A stretch of DNA of 64,000 bases from Cololabis saira. Taxonomy: Eukaryota; Chordata; Actinopteri; Beloniformes; Belonidae. Made by a program: the position numbers and the translations under genes. The DNA is taken from NCBI RefSeq assembly GCF_033807715.1, contig NC_084599.1, forward strand, positions 1,470,501 through 1,534,500. Reading direction: 5' to 3'. The notes beneath the pieces are model-generated. The model made no database searches, was not told the DNA's origin, and was given only the letters and a program-made list of their open reading frames with translations. Below, piece after piece: positions 32,401 to 46,146 of this stretch (position 1 is the stretch's first letter; each line of letters starts with the position of its first letter).

Positions 32401-33668
32401 GATCAGTGGGGAAATCATGCCCTTGACCAGGACCCCCAAGATAACCCAGAAGTAAACAGAAACCCTCAAGCATGACAAGACTGAAATGGCTCTAATAACC
32501 ATGGAGTGCTGGAGTCACTAGAGTCACTAACCCACATCTAAACAAGATGGTTCATTTAAACGGCCAGGAACTCTACAGGATTCTGCTTAGTGATGCCAAC
32601 CTTTCTACAGAACTAGTTCATATAATGACTCAAGTCTTGGATGAAATGATTAACTCACATAAGTGAAAAACCAAACGTGTTACCTCCAAATTCATTTAAC
32701 CAAAGAGTTTGCCATAGAAATGCAGACTGCATGGAACCAGTCAACATACTTCGAATATAGTAATCCTTAAAAAAAAAAAAACAAAGAAAAGTTTTTCGTC
32801 ACAGAAAATGAGTGATAGTGGTATTTTATATTTGAGTAGTTTTAGTGTGATACATTTTCAATGCTTCCTTCGTGTTATGGATGGCTTCTGACAGCTTTTT
32901 ATTGCTGTTAGCTATCTCTCTACTGTCCATGCTCTGTTACATACAGTAAAACCATATCTCAAGCTGCTCTCTTCTACATGGATACCAGCATTTACACACA
33001 AATAGCTTTTATGAGACAGCAACATTAGTTGAAATAGAGACTGAAAAGCAGCTTCAAACATGTCAATCTACAAACAATATCAAAGCATTTTGGAATTGTT
33101 GCTCTGCTGGTAGAATTCTGATTTTACAACCAGAAGCATCATCTGACAAAATTCCCATTTAAATAATTGTCACACAACATCTCTGAAATAATTCTGGCTA
33201 TGTTCATATCTACAAAGATCTTTTGGTCTCCTAGAAAGAAAGAAGTGACACAATATCTCACACATTACAACGTCCACACTGCCTTAACCCTTCAAACCTG
33301 GCCTACTCTCAGGCTTTTCTTAAATGACCTGTGCCCCTGTACCGGGGGCTCCCAGAGCACCAAAAGTACAGCACTGCTTAAGTGTTGGCGCTGACACCTC
33401 ACTCTTTCAGGGCAGTGCTGTATATGTGTGTCCAAATTGTTGCTGAAACTGTCAAAACTGGGGTCAGTTCTCTCTTTAAGACTCTCTTTAATCTCAATGT
33501 GGCAACATGCTGGCCATTGTATCATGGATGCCCGATGTGATTGTCGAGATTGGCGACAATTGTGTCTAACTCGGATATGTCAGGAAAGCAGTTTCATCCT
33601 CTGTTAAGCTTATTTCCTATAGTATCTATATAGAGCGGGAAAGAACAGCAGTCGTGACTAGTTAGACA

Positions 33669-33670
<2 letters not shown>

Positions 33671-33722
<52 letters not shown>
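33671..33722. repeat. (TA)n microsatellite
   Basis: Pure TA tract of about 52 bp. Confidence 0.95.
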
Positions 33723-33726
<4 letters not shown>

Positions 33727-33799
33727 TTCTTCTTTTTTTTTTTAAAGAAAATTATTTAAAGATGACAATATTCTCATGTATAAATGAGTATTAACATAC

Positions 33800-33878
33800 C
33801 TCTGCATGCTTCTAGCTGCCCTGTAAGAACTTTACGGATCTCTGAAACCCAAGTCATTTTCACATCCATGGAGGGAGC
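33800..33878 (-). CDS. mcf2l: mcf2l exon: end of PH domain
   Basis: Acceptor CCTCTTTACCAG, 79 nt, donor GTATGT. Reads APSMDVKMTWVSEIRKVL, then TGQLEACR. This is the PH C-terminal helix: the family pattern is P-x-I-K-x-x-W-V-x-E-I-R-K-V-L, with the invariant tryptophan present. Confidence 0.92.
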
Positions 33879-34004
33879 CTGGTAAAGAGGGGGAAACAAA
33901 TGATACATATATAACAATAACCATATATATATATAACCATAACTGTGATATAATGAGCGTCTACCACGGCCTGTTGTGATGTATTGCTTAAATATATGTG
34001 TTTG

Positions 34005-34014
<10 letters not shown>

Positions 34015-34066
<52 letters not shown>

Positions 34067-34072
34067 CACACA
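34015..34072. repeat. (TA)n microsatellite left of Tc1
   Basis: TA tract of about 47 bp, then TACATACACACA up to the first base of the Tc1 element. The matching right-hand tract is at 35629-35704. Confidence 0.9.
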
Positions 34073-35619
<1,547 letters not shown>

Positions 35620-35621
35620 TA

Positions 35622-35628
<7 letters not shown>

Positions 35629-35704
<76 letters not shown>
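35629..35704. repeat. (TA)n microsatellite right of Tc1
   Basis: TA tract of about 76 bp that continues the tract interrupted by the Tc1 element. Confidence 0.95.
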
Positions 35705-35707
<3 letters not shown>

Positions 35708-36060
35708 GGATGCAACGGTTCTCGGTATAAAACCGAACCGTTCGGTTCGCCCTCCACGGTTCAATACGCCCATGTGTGCCGCGGATTTTCGGTTTTGCCA
35801 TTAATTTTGCATTAATGCTTTACAATCCGCGTGTTTTTGTGCCTTCCAACTGCTGCAGAACAGCGCTCCGCGAGTCACTGCTGTAGCTCCGCCCACTGAA
35901 GCGCCGGCTTCATTCAAATCTCCGGTGGCATCATTTCGGTTTCGCTGTTGGTTACAACGACGGTGGAGTGAAAACAGTTAACAAAGTCTGTAATCATTGC
36001 TTGAGACCGGCTAGTGGAAGATCAGAGTCTCCGCCTGGTGAGTGAAACGTTACACTGAGC
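35705..36060 (+). mobile_element. hAT transposon 5' remnant with BED-finger piece
   Basis: Begins TTAGGGATGCAACGGTTCTC and continues GGTATAAAACCGAACCG, the familiar 5' end of fish hAT elements. An open stretch at about 35960-36042 reads GGVKTVNKVCNHCLRPASGR, resembling the start of a BED zinc finger (VCxxC), and runs into a GTGAGT that could be a donor. No other coding exon or right end follows. The next 400 bp (36061-36488) has no supported feature beyond AT-rich short inverted repeats near 36340. Confidence 0.5.
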
Positions 36061-36488
36061 AGGCGGAGACGGCTCTGATCGGGCCGGTTTATTTACAGGA
36101 AGGAAACGAACAGCTTTACAGTCATAAACAAAGGCAGACTCTAACGTCTCGGGCAAAACTCCCCCACTAATTAAATTAAAACACCTGAAATAAAACCCGA
36201 GGTTCAGCCCTCCCTCCCTCTGCCACCACCGGCTCCTTCATGACATCACGTGCATTACTGTGACCGGCAGAGAGACGAGAGAATTCAGGCTGATCTCCCC
36301 ACTTTGTAACTCTCCCATATCAGGATCAAGCTACAATATTTTGTAATATTGTAATAATTATAATTATAATAATTTACAATATTTTCGCGGAGGGAAACCG
36401 TCCTCCGCTCGTGTCGGACGGTTCACGCCCATATATTTCTATTATTATATTATTATATTATTATATTGACGCAGAACCATAATTCAGG

Positions 36489-37161
36489 CTTAAGTCTCTC
36501 CAGCATGTCCTGGGAACGGCTCGGAAGAGCTGGAGGAAGAGATGTCGGAAGAGCTGGAGGAAGAGATTGAGGAAGAGCTGGAGGAAGAGATTGAGGAAGA
36601 GCTGGAGGAAGAGCTGGAGGAAGAGATGGAGGAAGAGATGGAGGAAGAGCTGGAGGAAGAGCTGGAGGAAGAGATGGAGGAAGAAATGGAGGAAGAGCTG
36701 GAGGAAGAGATGGAGGAAGGGCTGGAGGAAGAGATGGAGGAAGTGCCCGAGGAAGAGATGGAGGAAGAGCTGGAGGAAGAGATGGAGGAAGAGATGGAGG
36801 AAGAGCTGGAGGAAGAGATGGAGGAAGAGATGGAGGAAGGGCTGGAGGAAGGGTTGGAGGAAGTGCCCGAGGAAGAGATGGAGGAAGAGCTGGAGGAAGA
36901 GTTGGAGGAAGAGATGGAGGAAGAGATGGGGAAGAGCTGGAGGAAGAGATGGAGGAAGGGCTGGAGGAAGAGATGGAGGAAGAGCTGGAGGAAGAGCTGG
37001 AGGAAGAGCTGGAGGAAGAGATGGAGGAAGAGATGGAGGAGGAATTGATGGATGGATGGATGGATGGATGGATGGATGGATGGATGGATGGATGGATGGA
37101 TGGATGGATGGATGGATGGATGGATGGATGGATGGATGGATGGATGGATGGATGGATGGAT
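36489..37161 (+). repeat. Rex3 3' remnant expanded into minisatellite plus (GATG)n
   Basis: Starts AGTCTCTCCAGCATGTCCTG, then GGGAACGGCTCGG-AAGAGCTGGAGGA. The Rex3 copy at 53405-55828, read in sense, has TGTCTCTC...CCTGGGAACGCCTCGG...AAGAGCTGGAGGAGGAGCTGG. From 36530 to 37045 the GAAGAGCTGGAGGAAGAGAT segment is repeated in 6-bp-multiple units, then a pure GATG tract runs to 37161, matching the (GATG)n tail that Rex3 elements carry. Poly-Glu ORFs here arise from the repeat. Confidence 0.7.
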
Positions 37162-37197
37162 TAAAATTATTTGGCTCCTTCATGCCCATCAATATAC

Positions 37198-37290
37198 CTG
37201 GATTATATAAACCTCTTCTCTGCCGTTGTACCAGACCTCAAACTTTTTGTTGTCACCCTTGACATTCTCAGTTATCCCCACAGCACTCAT
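37198..37290 (-). CDS. mcf2l: mcf2l exon: PH domain, middle
   Basis: Acceptor TTTTCTATCCAG, 93 nt, donor GTATAT. Reads [20 protein letters not shown], then [11 protein letters not shown]. Nearly identical to MCF2L/DBS ([17 protein letters not shown]). Only 36 bp separate its donor from the GATG tract of the Rex3 remnant. Confidence 0.95.
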
Positions 37291-37889
37291 CTGGATAGAA
37301 AAGAAAGACACACTATTACGTATTTGAGATAAGGTTGACATTTTCGAAAGTCCTGGTTAAATCATGAATAGAAGAAAAAGCAAAAATCACTAGGCTAAAA
37401 ACATCTGAAAAAGGGATAGCATGGCAGGACAAATGATATCCTGCTGTGAATGAAGTTGGCCAATTGTTGACCATGAATGCAGATTCTGCTAAATTGCAAT
37501 GTAAAAAATAAAAAAATATTATTATAATATTTTCAAAAGTCAGTTTACAGTAAATTGTTATTATTATCAGCTTGCTGACAGCTATCTTACTAATCACTTA
37601 ATCTATCAATTTCTTTGGCTTTCTTAAAAATTGATAAAGTTAAATTAAAATGTGATATTCTGGCCTGTAAACAGCCGTGGAGCAATGATCATACTTAGGA
37701 TATCAATATTCAGCTGCAAGACAGAAACCTCTGTAGGTTGTAGTTGTCCGTGCACCTTCATGGGTGTGTATAATGTGACCGCTTCACTAACGTGGTATAC
37801 TTCTACAAAAGAACCACAGACCTGAGGAAAAACCAAACAAAAGGGCAAGTGTCTTCATTAGGAAGCTCACATCAGCCTCTGTGTCTGAC

Positions 37890-38030
37890 CTTGAGTGAGT
37901 GCTTGAAGCTGTAGGACGGAGTCTTCTCGTGTCCCTCTGTGCTCTCCTCTCGTTTCTTACAAAACAGCAGCATCTTGTCATACAGAAAGAGATGTCTCTG
38001 CATAGGCTTAAACCTGGCCAAGTCCTTCAC
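37890..38030 (-). CDS. mcf2l: mcf2l exon: PH domain, first strands
   Basis: Acceptor CTACTTTCAG, 141 nt, donor GTCAGA. Reads VKDLARFKPMQRHLFLYDK, then LLFCKKREE and KTPSYSFKHSLK. This is the diagnostic DBS-type PH segment (RFKPMQRHLFL...LFCKRREE...SYSFKH). Phosphoinositide and GTPase contacts in this family come from these strands (known for DBS). Confidence 0.96.
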
Positions 38031-38112
38031 CTGAAAGTAGATGATCATTCTTGTTGACTGCCAGTTGATTTATCAAGCAAAGCCCCAGTTAAGAAATTAA
38101 GTGGCAACTTAG

Positions 38113-40470
38113 AATTAAAGTTGCAAGCAGCGATGAACGGGCCCTCGCACTCATGGCCACCACCCCCCATAAGCATATCAGAAATGACACCACCCACGAC
38201 TTCCTATGTAAAAACCATTCAAAAGTCATGGCAGAAAATAGGGACTATGAAATATCGACCAATCAGAAGAAGTGGCGGGGCTAATTCAGGCCAATGAAGG
38301 TCAAGGACTCAATACCGAGTCCGATGACACCACCCACATGTCTTTATCACAACCCGTTCAAAAGTTATGGCAGAGAAAAGTATTCTAGGGGGCGCTGTTG
38401 AGCCGTTAGGACACGCCCATTAATGCAAATCATGAAATATAAAATGTATTGCCAGGCCTGGCTTGCATGCAGAATTTGGTGACTTTTGGAGAACTATCAA
38501 ACATGGACCAATCAGATGGAGCGGGGGGGCGCTTTTTGGCATCTAGCGTCGCCACGGTAACACTTTTGAAAGAGAAAAGTAATGCGTGTTGTCACAGGAT
38601 GGAGACGCACATTTTGATGTATAACGCACCTGGGTGCACGTTACGGTTCGGGCCGTATTAACTGTTGAAGGAATGGCATAAATTGCGCCAAAATTACACG
38701 ATTAATTCAAATCGTTCAAAATGGCCGACTTCCTGTTCGGTTTCGGCCATGGCGCCAAGATACTTTTCTTTAAGTTGCGACATGATACAGGTGTGTACCG
38801 ATTTTCGTTCATGTACGTCAAACCGTATTGTGGGGCTTGAAGCACAAAGTTTTTTCTCTCTGAACCAATCAGATGAAGGGTGGCCGCGCTTTTTGGCGTC
38901 TAGCGTTGCCACGGTAACGCTTTTGAAAGAGAAACGTAATGCGTGTTGTTGCACGATGGAGACGCACATTTTGATGTATAACACACCTGGGTGCACGTTA
39001 CGGTTCGGGCCGTATTAACTGCCGAAAGGAATGGCATAAATTTAGCCAAAATGACACGATTAATTATAAAATGGCCGACTTCCTGTTTGGTTTCGGCCAT
39101 GGCGCCAAGAGACCTTTCTTTAAGTTGTGACATGATACAGGTGTGTAGTGATTTTCGTGCATGTACGTCAAACCGTATTGTGGGGCTTGAGGCACAAAGT
39201 TTTCTAGGGGGCGCTGTTGAGCCATTTTGCCACGCCCATTAATGAAAACCATTAAGATAAGATGGATCTTTATCGTCTCCCTTAGGAGAAATTTGTCTTG
39301 GACACGAGGCACGGCGACAATCATACTCCAACAAACATATAAACAACCCTGAAGTCTTTGCCCAAACATAGAATAAATATCAAATTTTTCGCCAGGCCTG
39401 GCTTGCATGCAAAATTTGGTGACTTTTTGGGCACGTTTAGGGGGGAAAAAGGCCCTCATTTCGTCAGAAGAAAGAAATTATAATTAAAGCTGCAAGCAAC
39501 GATGAACGGGCCCTCGCACTCACGGCCACCGCCCCCCATAAGCATATCAGAAATGACACCACCCACGACTTCCTATGTCAAACCATTCAAAAGTTATAGC
39601 AGAAAAAAGGGACAACCAATCAGAAGAAGGGGCGGGACTAATTCAGGCCAATGAAGGTCAAGGACTCCATACAGAATCTGATGACACCACCCACGACTCT
39701 CTATGTCAAACCATTCAAAAGTTATACCAGGAAATAGGGACAACCAATCAAAAGAAGAGGCGGGGCTAATTTGCACCAATTATGGTCAAGGACTCAATAC
39801 CGAGTCCCATGACACCACCCACGACTCTTTATGTCAAACCATTCAAAAGTTATGGCAGAGAAAAGTATTCTAGGGGGCGCTGTTGAGCCGTTAGGCCACG
39901 CCCATTAATGCAAACCATGAAATATCAAATTTATCACGAGGCCTGGCTTGCATTCAAAAATTGGTGACTTTTGGAGAACTATCAAATATGGACCAATCAG
40001 ATGAAGGGGGCTGCGCTTTTTGGCATCTAGCGTCGCCACGGTAACACTTTTGAAAGAGAAAAGTAATGCGCGTAGTCGCAGGATGGAGACGCACATTTTG
40101 ATGTATAACACACCTGGGTGCACGTAACGGTTTGGGCCGTATTAACTGCCGAAGGAATGGCATAAATTGCGCCAAAATTACACAATTAATTCAAAATGGC
40201 CGACTTCCTGTTCGGTTTCGGCCATGGCTCCAAGAGACTTTTCTTTAAGTTGCGCCATGATACACGTGTGTACCGATTTTCGTGCATGTACGTCAAACCG
40301 TATTGTGGGGCTTGAGGCACAAAGTTTTCCGGGGGCGCTGTTGAGCCATTTTGCCACGCCCATTAATGTAAACCATTAAATATCTAATTTTTCGCCAGGC
40401 CTGACTTGCATGCAAAATTTGGTGACTTTTTGAGCACGTTTAGGGGGGCAAAAAGGCCCTCCTTTCTTGA
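38113..40470. repeat. Two tandem copies of a fish interspersed repeat
   Basis: Copy 1 starts AATTAAAGTTGCAAGCAGCG (38113) and ends near 39480 after AAAAGGCCCTCATTTCGTC; copy 2 starts immediately with TTAAAGCTGCAAGCAACGAT and ends near 40470. Both hold modules with TCTAGGGGGCGCTGTTGAGC, AAAATGGCCGACTTCCTG and CGTCGCCACGGTAACACTTT. Copy 1 repeats the last block internally (about 38508 and 38870). A 110-bp minus-strand L2 tail (AAATTTGTCTTGGAC, near 39255-39365) interrupts copy 1. No coding frame. A third copy lies in reverse at 56136-56584. Confidence 0.85.
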
Positions 40471-42495
40471 CATGACGAGTGAATGCTAAATGAGCTAAAT
40501 CAGACAAGTATTATTTATCACAAATAGATTTTTTTCCCCACAATAAAAGACTTAACTCATATTTGGCCTCATAAGGACATCTAGCATTCCAGTCTTGGTC
40601 TCAAATTATTAAACTTTTCACTGCAATATACACAGAACATTTGAATTGTAATAATCCTGAAAAAACACTTCTTTGCTTGACTGTATTAGAAAGGTGGTAA
40701 TGACACACTCCTCTTTTGATGATTCCTTTTGTTTTAGATTAAATGTAGCCTATGTTCTTTTCTCCACTAAAAATCTTAAACTTATCAGCCCTGTTACACG
40801 ATACACTGCTAAAATCCTGATGTTTCTTGCATCCAAAACGCTTTGGTTCTCATTTTCAGGGGTTCAAATATGACACTTTTCCTCTCAGTGTATGTATAAC
40901 ATACTGGTGTTTTGGTCGTCTAAATCAGGCCTCAAATCGATTTAATTTCTGCAATGTTTGACAGTGTCATTAACTAACTTGGGAAATACTGACTCTAGCT
41001 ATGAGTTGATGGTTAGAAAGCCTAGATTTCGAAGAAGATCAGGTTTCTGATGTTTCCACTAAGAGGCTGCTCAGACCAAGCCCAGTATTATTATGATACT
41101 ATCAAGTGGAAGGACAACTGAAGGACACGTAGTTCTGCTCATTGAAACCCATCATTAGTAACTAGTAATGGAATTTCAGTTGTAAGTCACGTTACAAGTC
41201 AGATGTGTCCAGAACAATAAAAAAAAAAAAAAAAAGACATCAGCAGGATACTAGAGCTTCTGTTAAACTGCAAATCCATTACTTGGCCTGAACTATATAA
41301 TTATTCAGGCAATGCATTTACTTTTGCCTTTAGGGGATCTTTTTCCCACAAACATTTCAGTAAGCTAATTTATGTAATAGTAGGTCTTGATATAACGTTT
41401 ACTGCCTATACATAATACATACCTTATATAAGTCATAAACAGGAACTTTACAGCTTAACTTTGGCTTTGCATCCCCATTACTTTCTTGCTCTTATACACT
41501 AAGTTATATTATATACGGTAATATCACATTGAAACACATCTTTGAGGAGAAAAAAATACCCAACCAAGGTCAAAGTACTCAGGACAAAAAACATTTTTTT
41601 GCTCCAAGTACATAGCGCACTCAATGCATCTCTTTTTAGCCGTTGTTGTAGAAATTAACAGAAAAGATGGACAGGATGTTTTCTGTCAACAAAAACTCTG
41701 AGCTGGAAGGATTGAGGATTGTGTTTCCCTGGTAGAGGAGAGGGTACAATCCCGGCACATTTGGATGAGGGAATTAGCTCTAATTGTTGCTTGCACTAAT
41801 TTGTCAAACAGCAGTTTAGAATAGCGTCTGTTCTTCTTGGACTCCATGGAAAGGCACTGGACACATGGGTAATGACAGTGTCACCTAGAGGGCCTTTGTT
41901 GAGAGAAAATGCCTTTCCGGTCTGAACGTTTGTGCTAGATTGTCATTATGGACAAACCATTAATCCGTAATCTGAAGGATTGAGCTCCTTTTGCGTCTCG
42001 TTTCCAAGAAAAGTACAATTGTACAGTAAACAATACATCTGTACAAACCCATCGAAACCCGTCAAACCACAGGGTGTAATATTTGAGTGAGACCAAAATA
42101 ATTTAATAATGCTTTAAAAGGAAGCCTCAGCTATATGGTTGCAGATGGTGAATTTGTTAATCATCTTGTGCCTCCAAAAGGGTCAAACATACATCTGAGG
42201 ATTGGCCACAGGAGCGGCACAGCGAGTGGCCAGAGCAGCAGTTTTACAGAGTAGGTCATTGTTGGACTAAAGGACCTGCAGTTCTCCGAACAGCATGTGT
42301 GCAGCTGTGTAAGACAGCTAAACCCAACCTGCACGGACACACCAGTCTGACATGAGTGGACTCATGCCATGCACATGGCACTGGGACACCATAGGTAGCG
42401 CTTTGATAGATCCCATAGTCTGAAAGAAAAATAAATCTTTACATTTCATTTCTAATAACGGAGCAAGACAGAAGAGCTGAAAGGTAGGGAAATAC
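40471..42495. other. Intronic sequence, no gene recognised
   Basis: mcf2l intron between exons at 37890 and 42496. AT-rich, one A17 run near 41220. A minus-strand open stretch at 42318-42424 was examined and not accepted as an exon. Confidence 0.5.
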
Positions 42496-42576
42496 CTTGC
42501 TATGGCCTTTCTTGTGGTCAGTCCAGACATTGAAGGAGCCCTGCATCAGCAGCTTTCCCATGTCACTCAGATTTCC
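42496..42576 (-). CDS. mcf2l: mcf2l exon: DH-PH junction
   Basis: Acceptor ATTCTTCCAG, 81 nt, donor GTATTT. Reads GNLSDMGKLLMQGSFNVWTD and then HKKGHSK. MCF2L has GNLTDLGKLLLQGSFSVWTDHKKGHTK at the DH-PH boundary, so this exon is certain. Confidence 0.96.
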
Positions 42577-42737
42577 CTGGAAGAATGATCAGCTAGAATC
42601 AAACTTGAGTAGCAGACCTCATTATAGTCTTATTAGTTTGCAGTTGTGGGCATGTGCACAATCCCATAAGATAATCAAGACACTTCATCTATAAAGCTGG
42701 GCAACAAATGTCAAATATGATTCATATAATCAAGTAG

Positions 42738-44895
42738 TTATTTATTTATTTATTTATTTCGATCATGTGCTCAATATGGTACACTCATTCATAACATGTC
42801 GTGTAATCATTTGGATCAAAAAGGAATAGGCTGAAGCTCTGAGCTTATAAATGCCTACCCTTTAACCTTCACACTATTATTAATTACACTTTCTATAACA
42901 AGTGCTTTCTAGATTTCCACCCAAAAAAGAAGCAAACACAAAACAAAACAAAAAAATATATGTAACAACAAAGAACCAGTAAGAAAAGAAAAAGGGAAAA
43001 ATAAATAATAAATAGTCCCGATTAAAACAAGGACAAAAAGATCAGTAATTATTACCTGCATAATTCCATAATTCTCTCTCTTGCATATTATCCTTCAATC
43101 TTGTTGGTATTTACTAATCATGGTCTGTTTTAAACTTTTTTTAAACTGTATGATGTTTTTACTTTGTTTAAGATTATCTGGCAAGCTATTCCACAATTTA
43201 ACCCCTGTAACTGAAATACACATACTTTTAAGTGTTTTAACTGTTGGTTGTTTGAGATTATGTTCCCCTCTTAACTCATATTCATCTCTATCCTTAAACA
43301 GTTTTCTATGTTGCAGGGGAGTGAATTATTCTTTGCTTTGTATATTATCTGTGCCGTTTTAAATTCAACTAAGTCAGTCAATTTTAGTGCGTTTAATTTC
43401 CAGAACAAAACATTTGTGTGATGATAAAATCCTACATTATTTACGATTCTTATTGCTTTTTTTGCATTAGATACTGTAAATGGGTTGAAGATTGGTTTTA
43501 AAAGTATTTCCCCAAATCTCCACACAGTACGTCAGATACGGTAAAATTAATGAATTATAAAGTATGAATAATGTTTTTAGGTTTAATATGCGTCTAGTTT
43601 TTCCTAGAATGCCGATACTTTTAGCCAACTTTGATCTAATATATTTCATGTCCTGTTAAGATTGTGGTCTATTATTACTCCTAAAAAAGAAACATCATAG
43701 ACTCTTTCAAGCTTTACATTATCAATAATTACTTCAACTAGTATATCTGAGGGTACCAACTTCTTGCCAAACAAAATAAATTTGGTTTTACTTATATTTA
43801 ATGATAGTTTATTTTTATCAAACCACAATTTCAGCTCCCCCAACTCAACTGACAAATCTTCTAGTAGCTTTTGTATATTCTCCCCCGAACAAAATATATT
43901 TGTATCATCGGCAAAAATAACGCATTTCAGAATATTTGAGACTGTGCTTATATCATTAATATATAAAATGAATAATTGAGGTCCTAATATTGAACCCTGA
44001 GGCACTCCACAGGTTATATCTAAACATGAAGACCTATACTCACCCATCTGTACAAACTGCTGTCTGTTTTCAATGTAGCTTTTGACCCGGCTGAACCCCA
44101 CCCCTCTAATACCATACCGTTCTAACTTTTGCAACAAGATGTTGTGATCGATTGTGTCAAATGCCTTCTTAAGGTCTATAAAAACTCCAACTGCATACTG
44201 TTTGTTGTCAATAGAGTTGGTTCATTCTTCAACTACATCCATCAGTGCCATTGAGGTGGATCTGTTGCTTCTAAAGCCATATTGATGTTCACTAAGTAAC
44301 TCTTGCTTTTCTATAAAACTATCCAACCGTTCAGCAAAAAGTTTTTCAAGTATTTTTGAGAACTGTGAAAGCAATGAGATGGGCCTATAATTTGTGAATA
44401 GGTGAATGTCTCCTGTTTTGTATATCGGAATCACTTTAGCAGTTTTCATTTGACTCGGAAAAATAGCTGATTTGAATGATAGATTGCAAATGTAAGTTAA
44501 CGGGTCAACAATATCAATAATTACTTTCTTTATCAGAGTCATATCTATACCATTCCAGTCAAGAGATGTTTTATTCTTGAACCTATTTACTAAATCAAAA
44601 ATTTCATTTTTGGTAACATCTCTCAAATAAATTGTCGCTGTATTCCTTTCAATCTGTGGTTTTGCAACATTTTCATCATATGAAATAGTTATTTCTTTTG
44701 CAAGATTTGGTCCGACTCTGACAAAGAAATTATTGAAACCCTCAACCCGATCATTCATGTTGGTTATATGCCGATCATGAACGGATTGAGCTGAATGTCG
44801 AAACAAACCTGTTGAGCATATCGTCAGGCCCTTAAGGGATGTTTGTGATTGTTTATTCTGTAACTGATGTTCTACACGAACAAAAACAGGAGGCA
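42738..44895 (-). mobile_element. LINE, 5'-truncated, with (TAAA)n tail
   Basis: Minus-strand LINE in the mcf2l intron between 42576 and 45350. RT blocks: IPIYKTGDIHLFTNYRPISL and QYGFRSNRSTSMAL (44222-44700), GVPQGSILGPQLFILYIND and IFADDTNIFCSGENIQKLL (43870-44030). C-terminal blocks are LTYCVEIWGNTF and FKTAQIIYKAKNN. Stops or frameshifts near 44222, 43646 and 43500 break the frame. The 3' end is a TTTA repeat (42738-42760) in plus orientation. Jockey/I-group by RT pattern, possibly Nimb-like; clade uncertain. Confidence 0.8.
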
Positions 44896-45349
44896 CCTAT
44901 CGCTCTCCGTTACGTAGATATATTGTAGATTACTGTATGCTCTATGATTGGGACCTAAATAAGCATCTATTTATACATCTTTGTGTCAAAATCCAAGGAT
45001 TGATGTTAAAATGGCCATATGATGTAAAACATGAGAATATTTTGAGACTTAAACAAGGTGACAAAGCTGTCCATCCATCATTTTATTTTGTTAGATACTT
45101 TATTCACAGCTCTGTCAAGGGCTGATACAAAAGACAGGCAAACATGCTCATAACCTGGGTTCATTTACCCATATTGATTTCTTTTGACTGTTGGGGGATA
45201 AACAGCACAGATAGAGATAAGAGTTATATTATATTCATCATAACAACAAACTGACCAGCTCTTACATCGAGTATACTTTCTCAACAAAAAAAAAGAAAAA
45301 GAAAAACAGTGTCCATGGTGTTAACAGTGAATGGAGCTGCTGCACTTAC

Positions 45350-45472
45350 CTCAAAGCCAGTAATGGCTATCTGGTGCATGGAGTCATTAACAGACTTTAT
45401 AATGTCCAATACGGTGGCTAACGCCTCCTCCAACTCAATCATCCCTTCACCCTTACTGCACTTTAACATTTC
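45350..45472 (-). CDS. mcf2l: mcf2l exon: DH domain, end
   Basis: Acceptor GTGTCTAACAG, 123 nt, donor GTAAGT. Reads EMLKCSKGEGMIELEEALAT, then IIKSVNDSMHQIAITGFE. Corresponds to the last DH helices (family: EMLKYSK...ALxxIL...VNDSMHxIAITG). The NDSMH motif lies in the GTPase-contacting helix of Dbl proteins. Confidence 0.96.
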
Positions 45473-45850
45473 CTGTTAGACACAGAACAAATGAATGAGA
45501 AACAGAGAATTAAGCAGGACAATATGAAGAAGCAAGAAGAAAAGGAGAAAATGAGTTAAGACATTTAGCTGACACTGAACAGCACGGGGTCATAGTTTCC
45601 CTGGAAGTTCTTCTCGACTGACGCTGTTAGACGTTTGGGTTGGGGAGCAGGCACCTAATTTTAAGTAAAAAATCCACTTTTCTCTTTTTTTCACCAACTT
45701 GGTTAGGACAACCGCAAGCAACCCCCCCCTCCGCGTTGCTCTCTGAGCTCTACAGCTGAACGCTGAATTGAATGACTACTGCAAGAATTCATTTCCGTCC
45801 AGGGAAGTATTTTCTAAATGAGTAGGACTGTAAAGTGCTGGTTTGTGCAC

Positions 45851-45943
45851 CTTAAGCATGAGTTGGTACTTGGTGATCCTCTGAACAGGCTTCAACAGGT
45901 AAGCGTCCAACGACAGTTTATGGTCCAGTTTCTTCTGGCATTC
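45851..45943 (-). CDS. mcf2l: mcf2l exon: DH domain, core helix
   Basis: Acceptor TATGACGACAG, 93 nt, donor GTGCAC. Reads ECQKKLDHKLSLDAYLLKPV, then QRITKYQLMLK. The LLKPVQRITKYQLLLK helix is the most conserved DH element (CR3) and is complete here. Confidence 0.97.
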
Positions 45944-45987
45944 CTGTCGTCATAGAAACACAGGAGCTTCTCAGCAAACATGTTCAA

Positions 45988-46031
45988 ACTGTTGGGTGTG
46001 CGTGTGGGTGTGCGTGTGGGTGTGCGTGTGG

Positions 46032-46116
<85 letters not shown>

Positions 46117-46146
46117 TGTGTGCGTGCATGTGTGTGCGTGTGCGTA
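45988..46146. repeat. (TG)n microsatellite, left part
   Basis: Begins with four GTGCGTGTGG units, then a pure TG tract, then mixed GTGCGTGCATG up to the TA at 46145. The right part (52302-52345) continues on the far side of the transposon, so one tract was split. Confidence 0.93.

Noticed and set aside
36461..37262. Poly-Glu, Arg-Lys-Trp and Pro/Leu-rich frames
   Set aside because: Frames of the Rex3-derived minisatellite and GATG tract on both strands.
42318..42424. Minus-strand open stretch after a TTTCAG-like acceptor
   Set aside because: Peptide does not match MCF2L, and the flanking mcf2l exons already join in phase without it.
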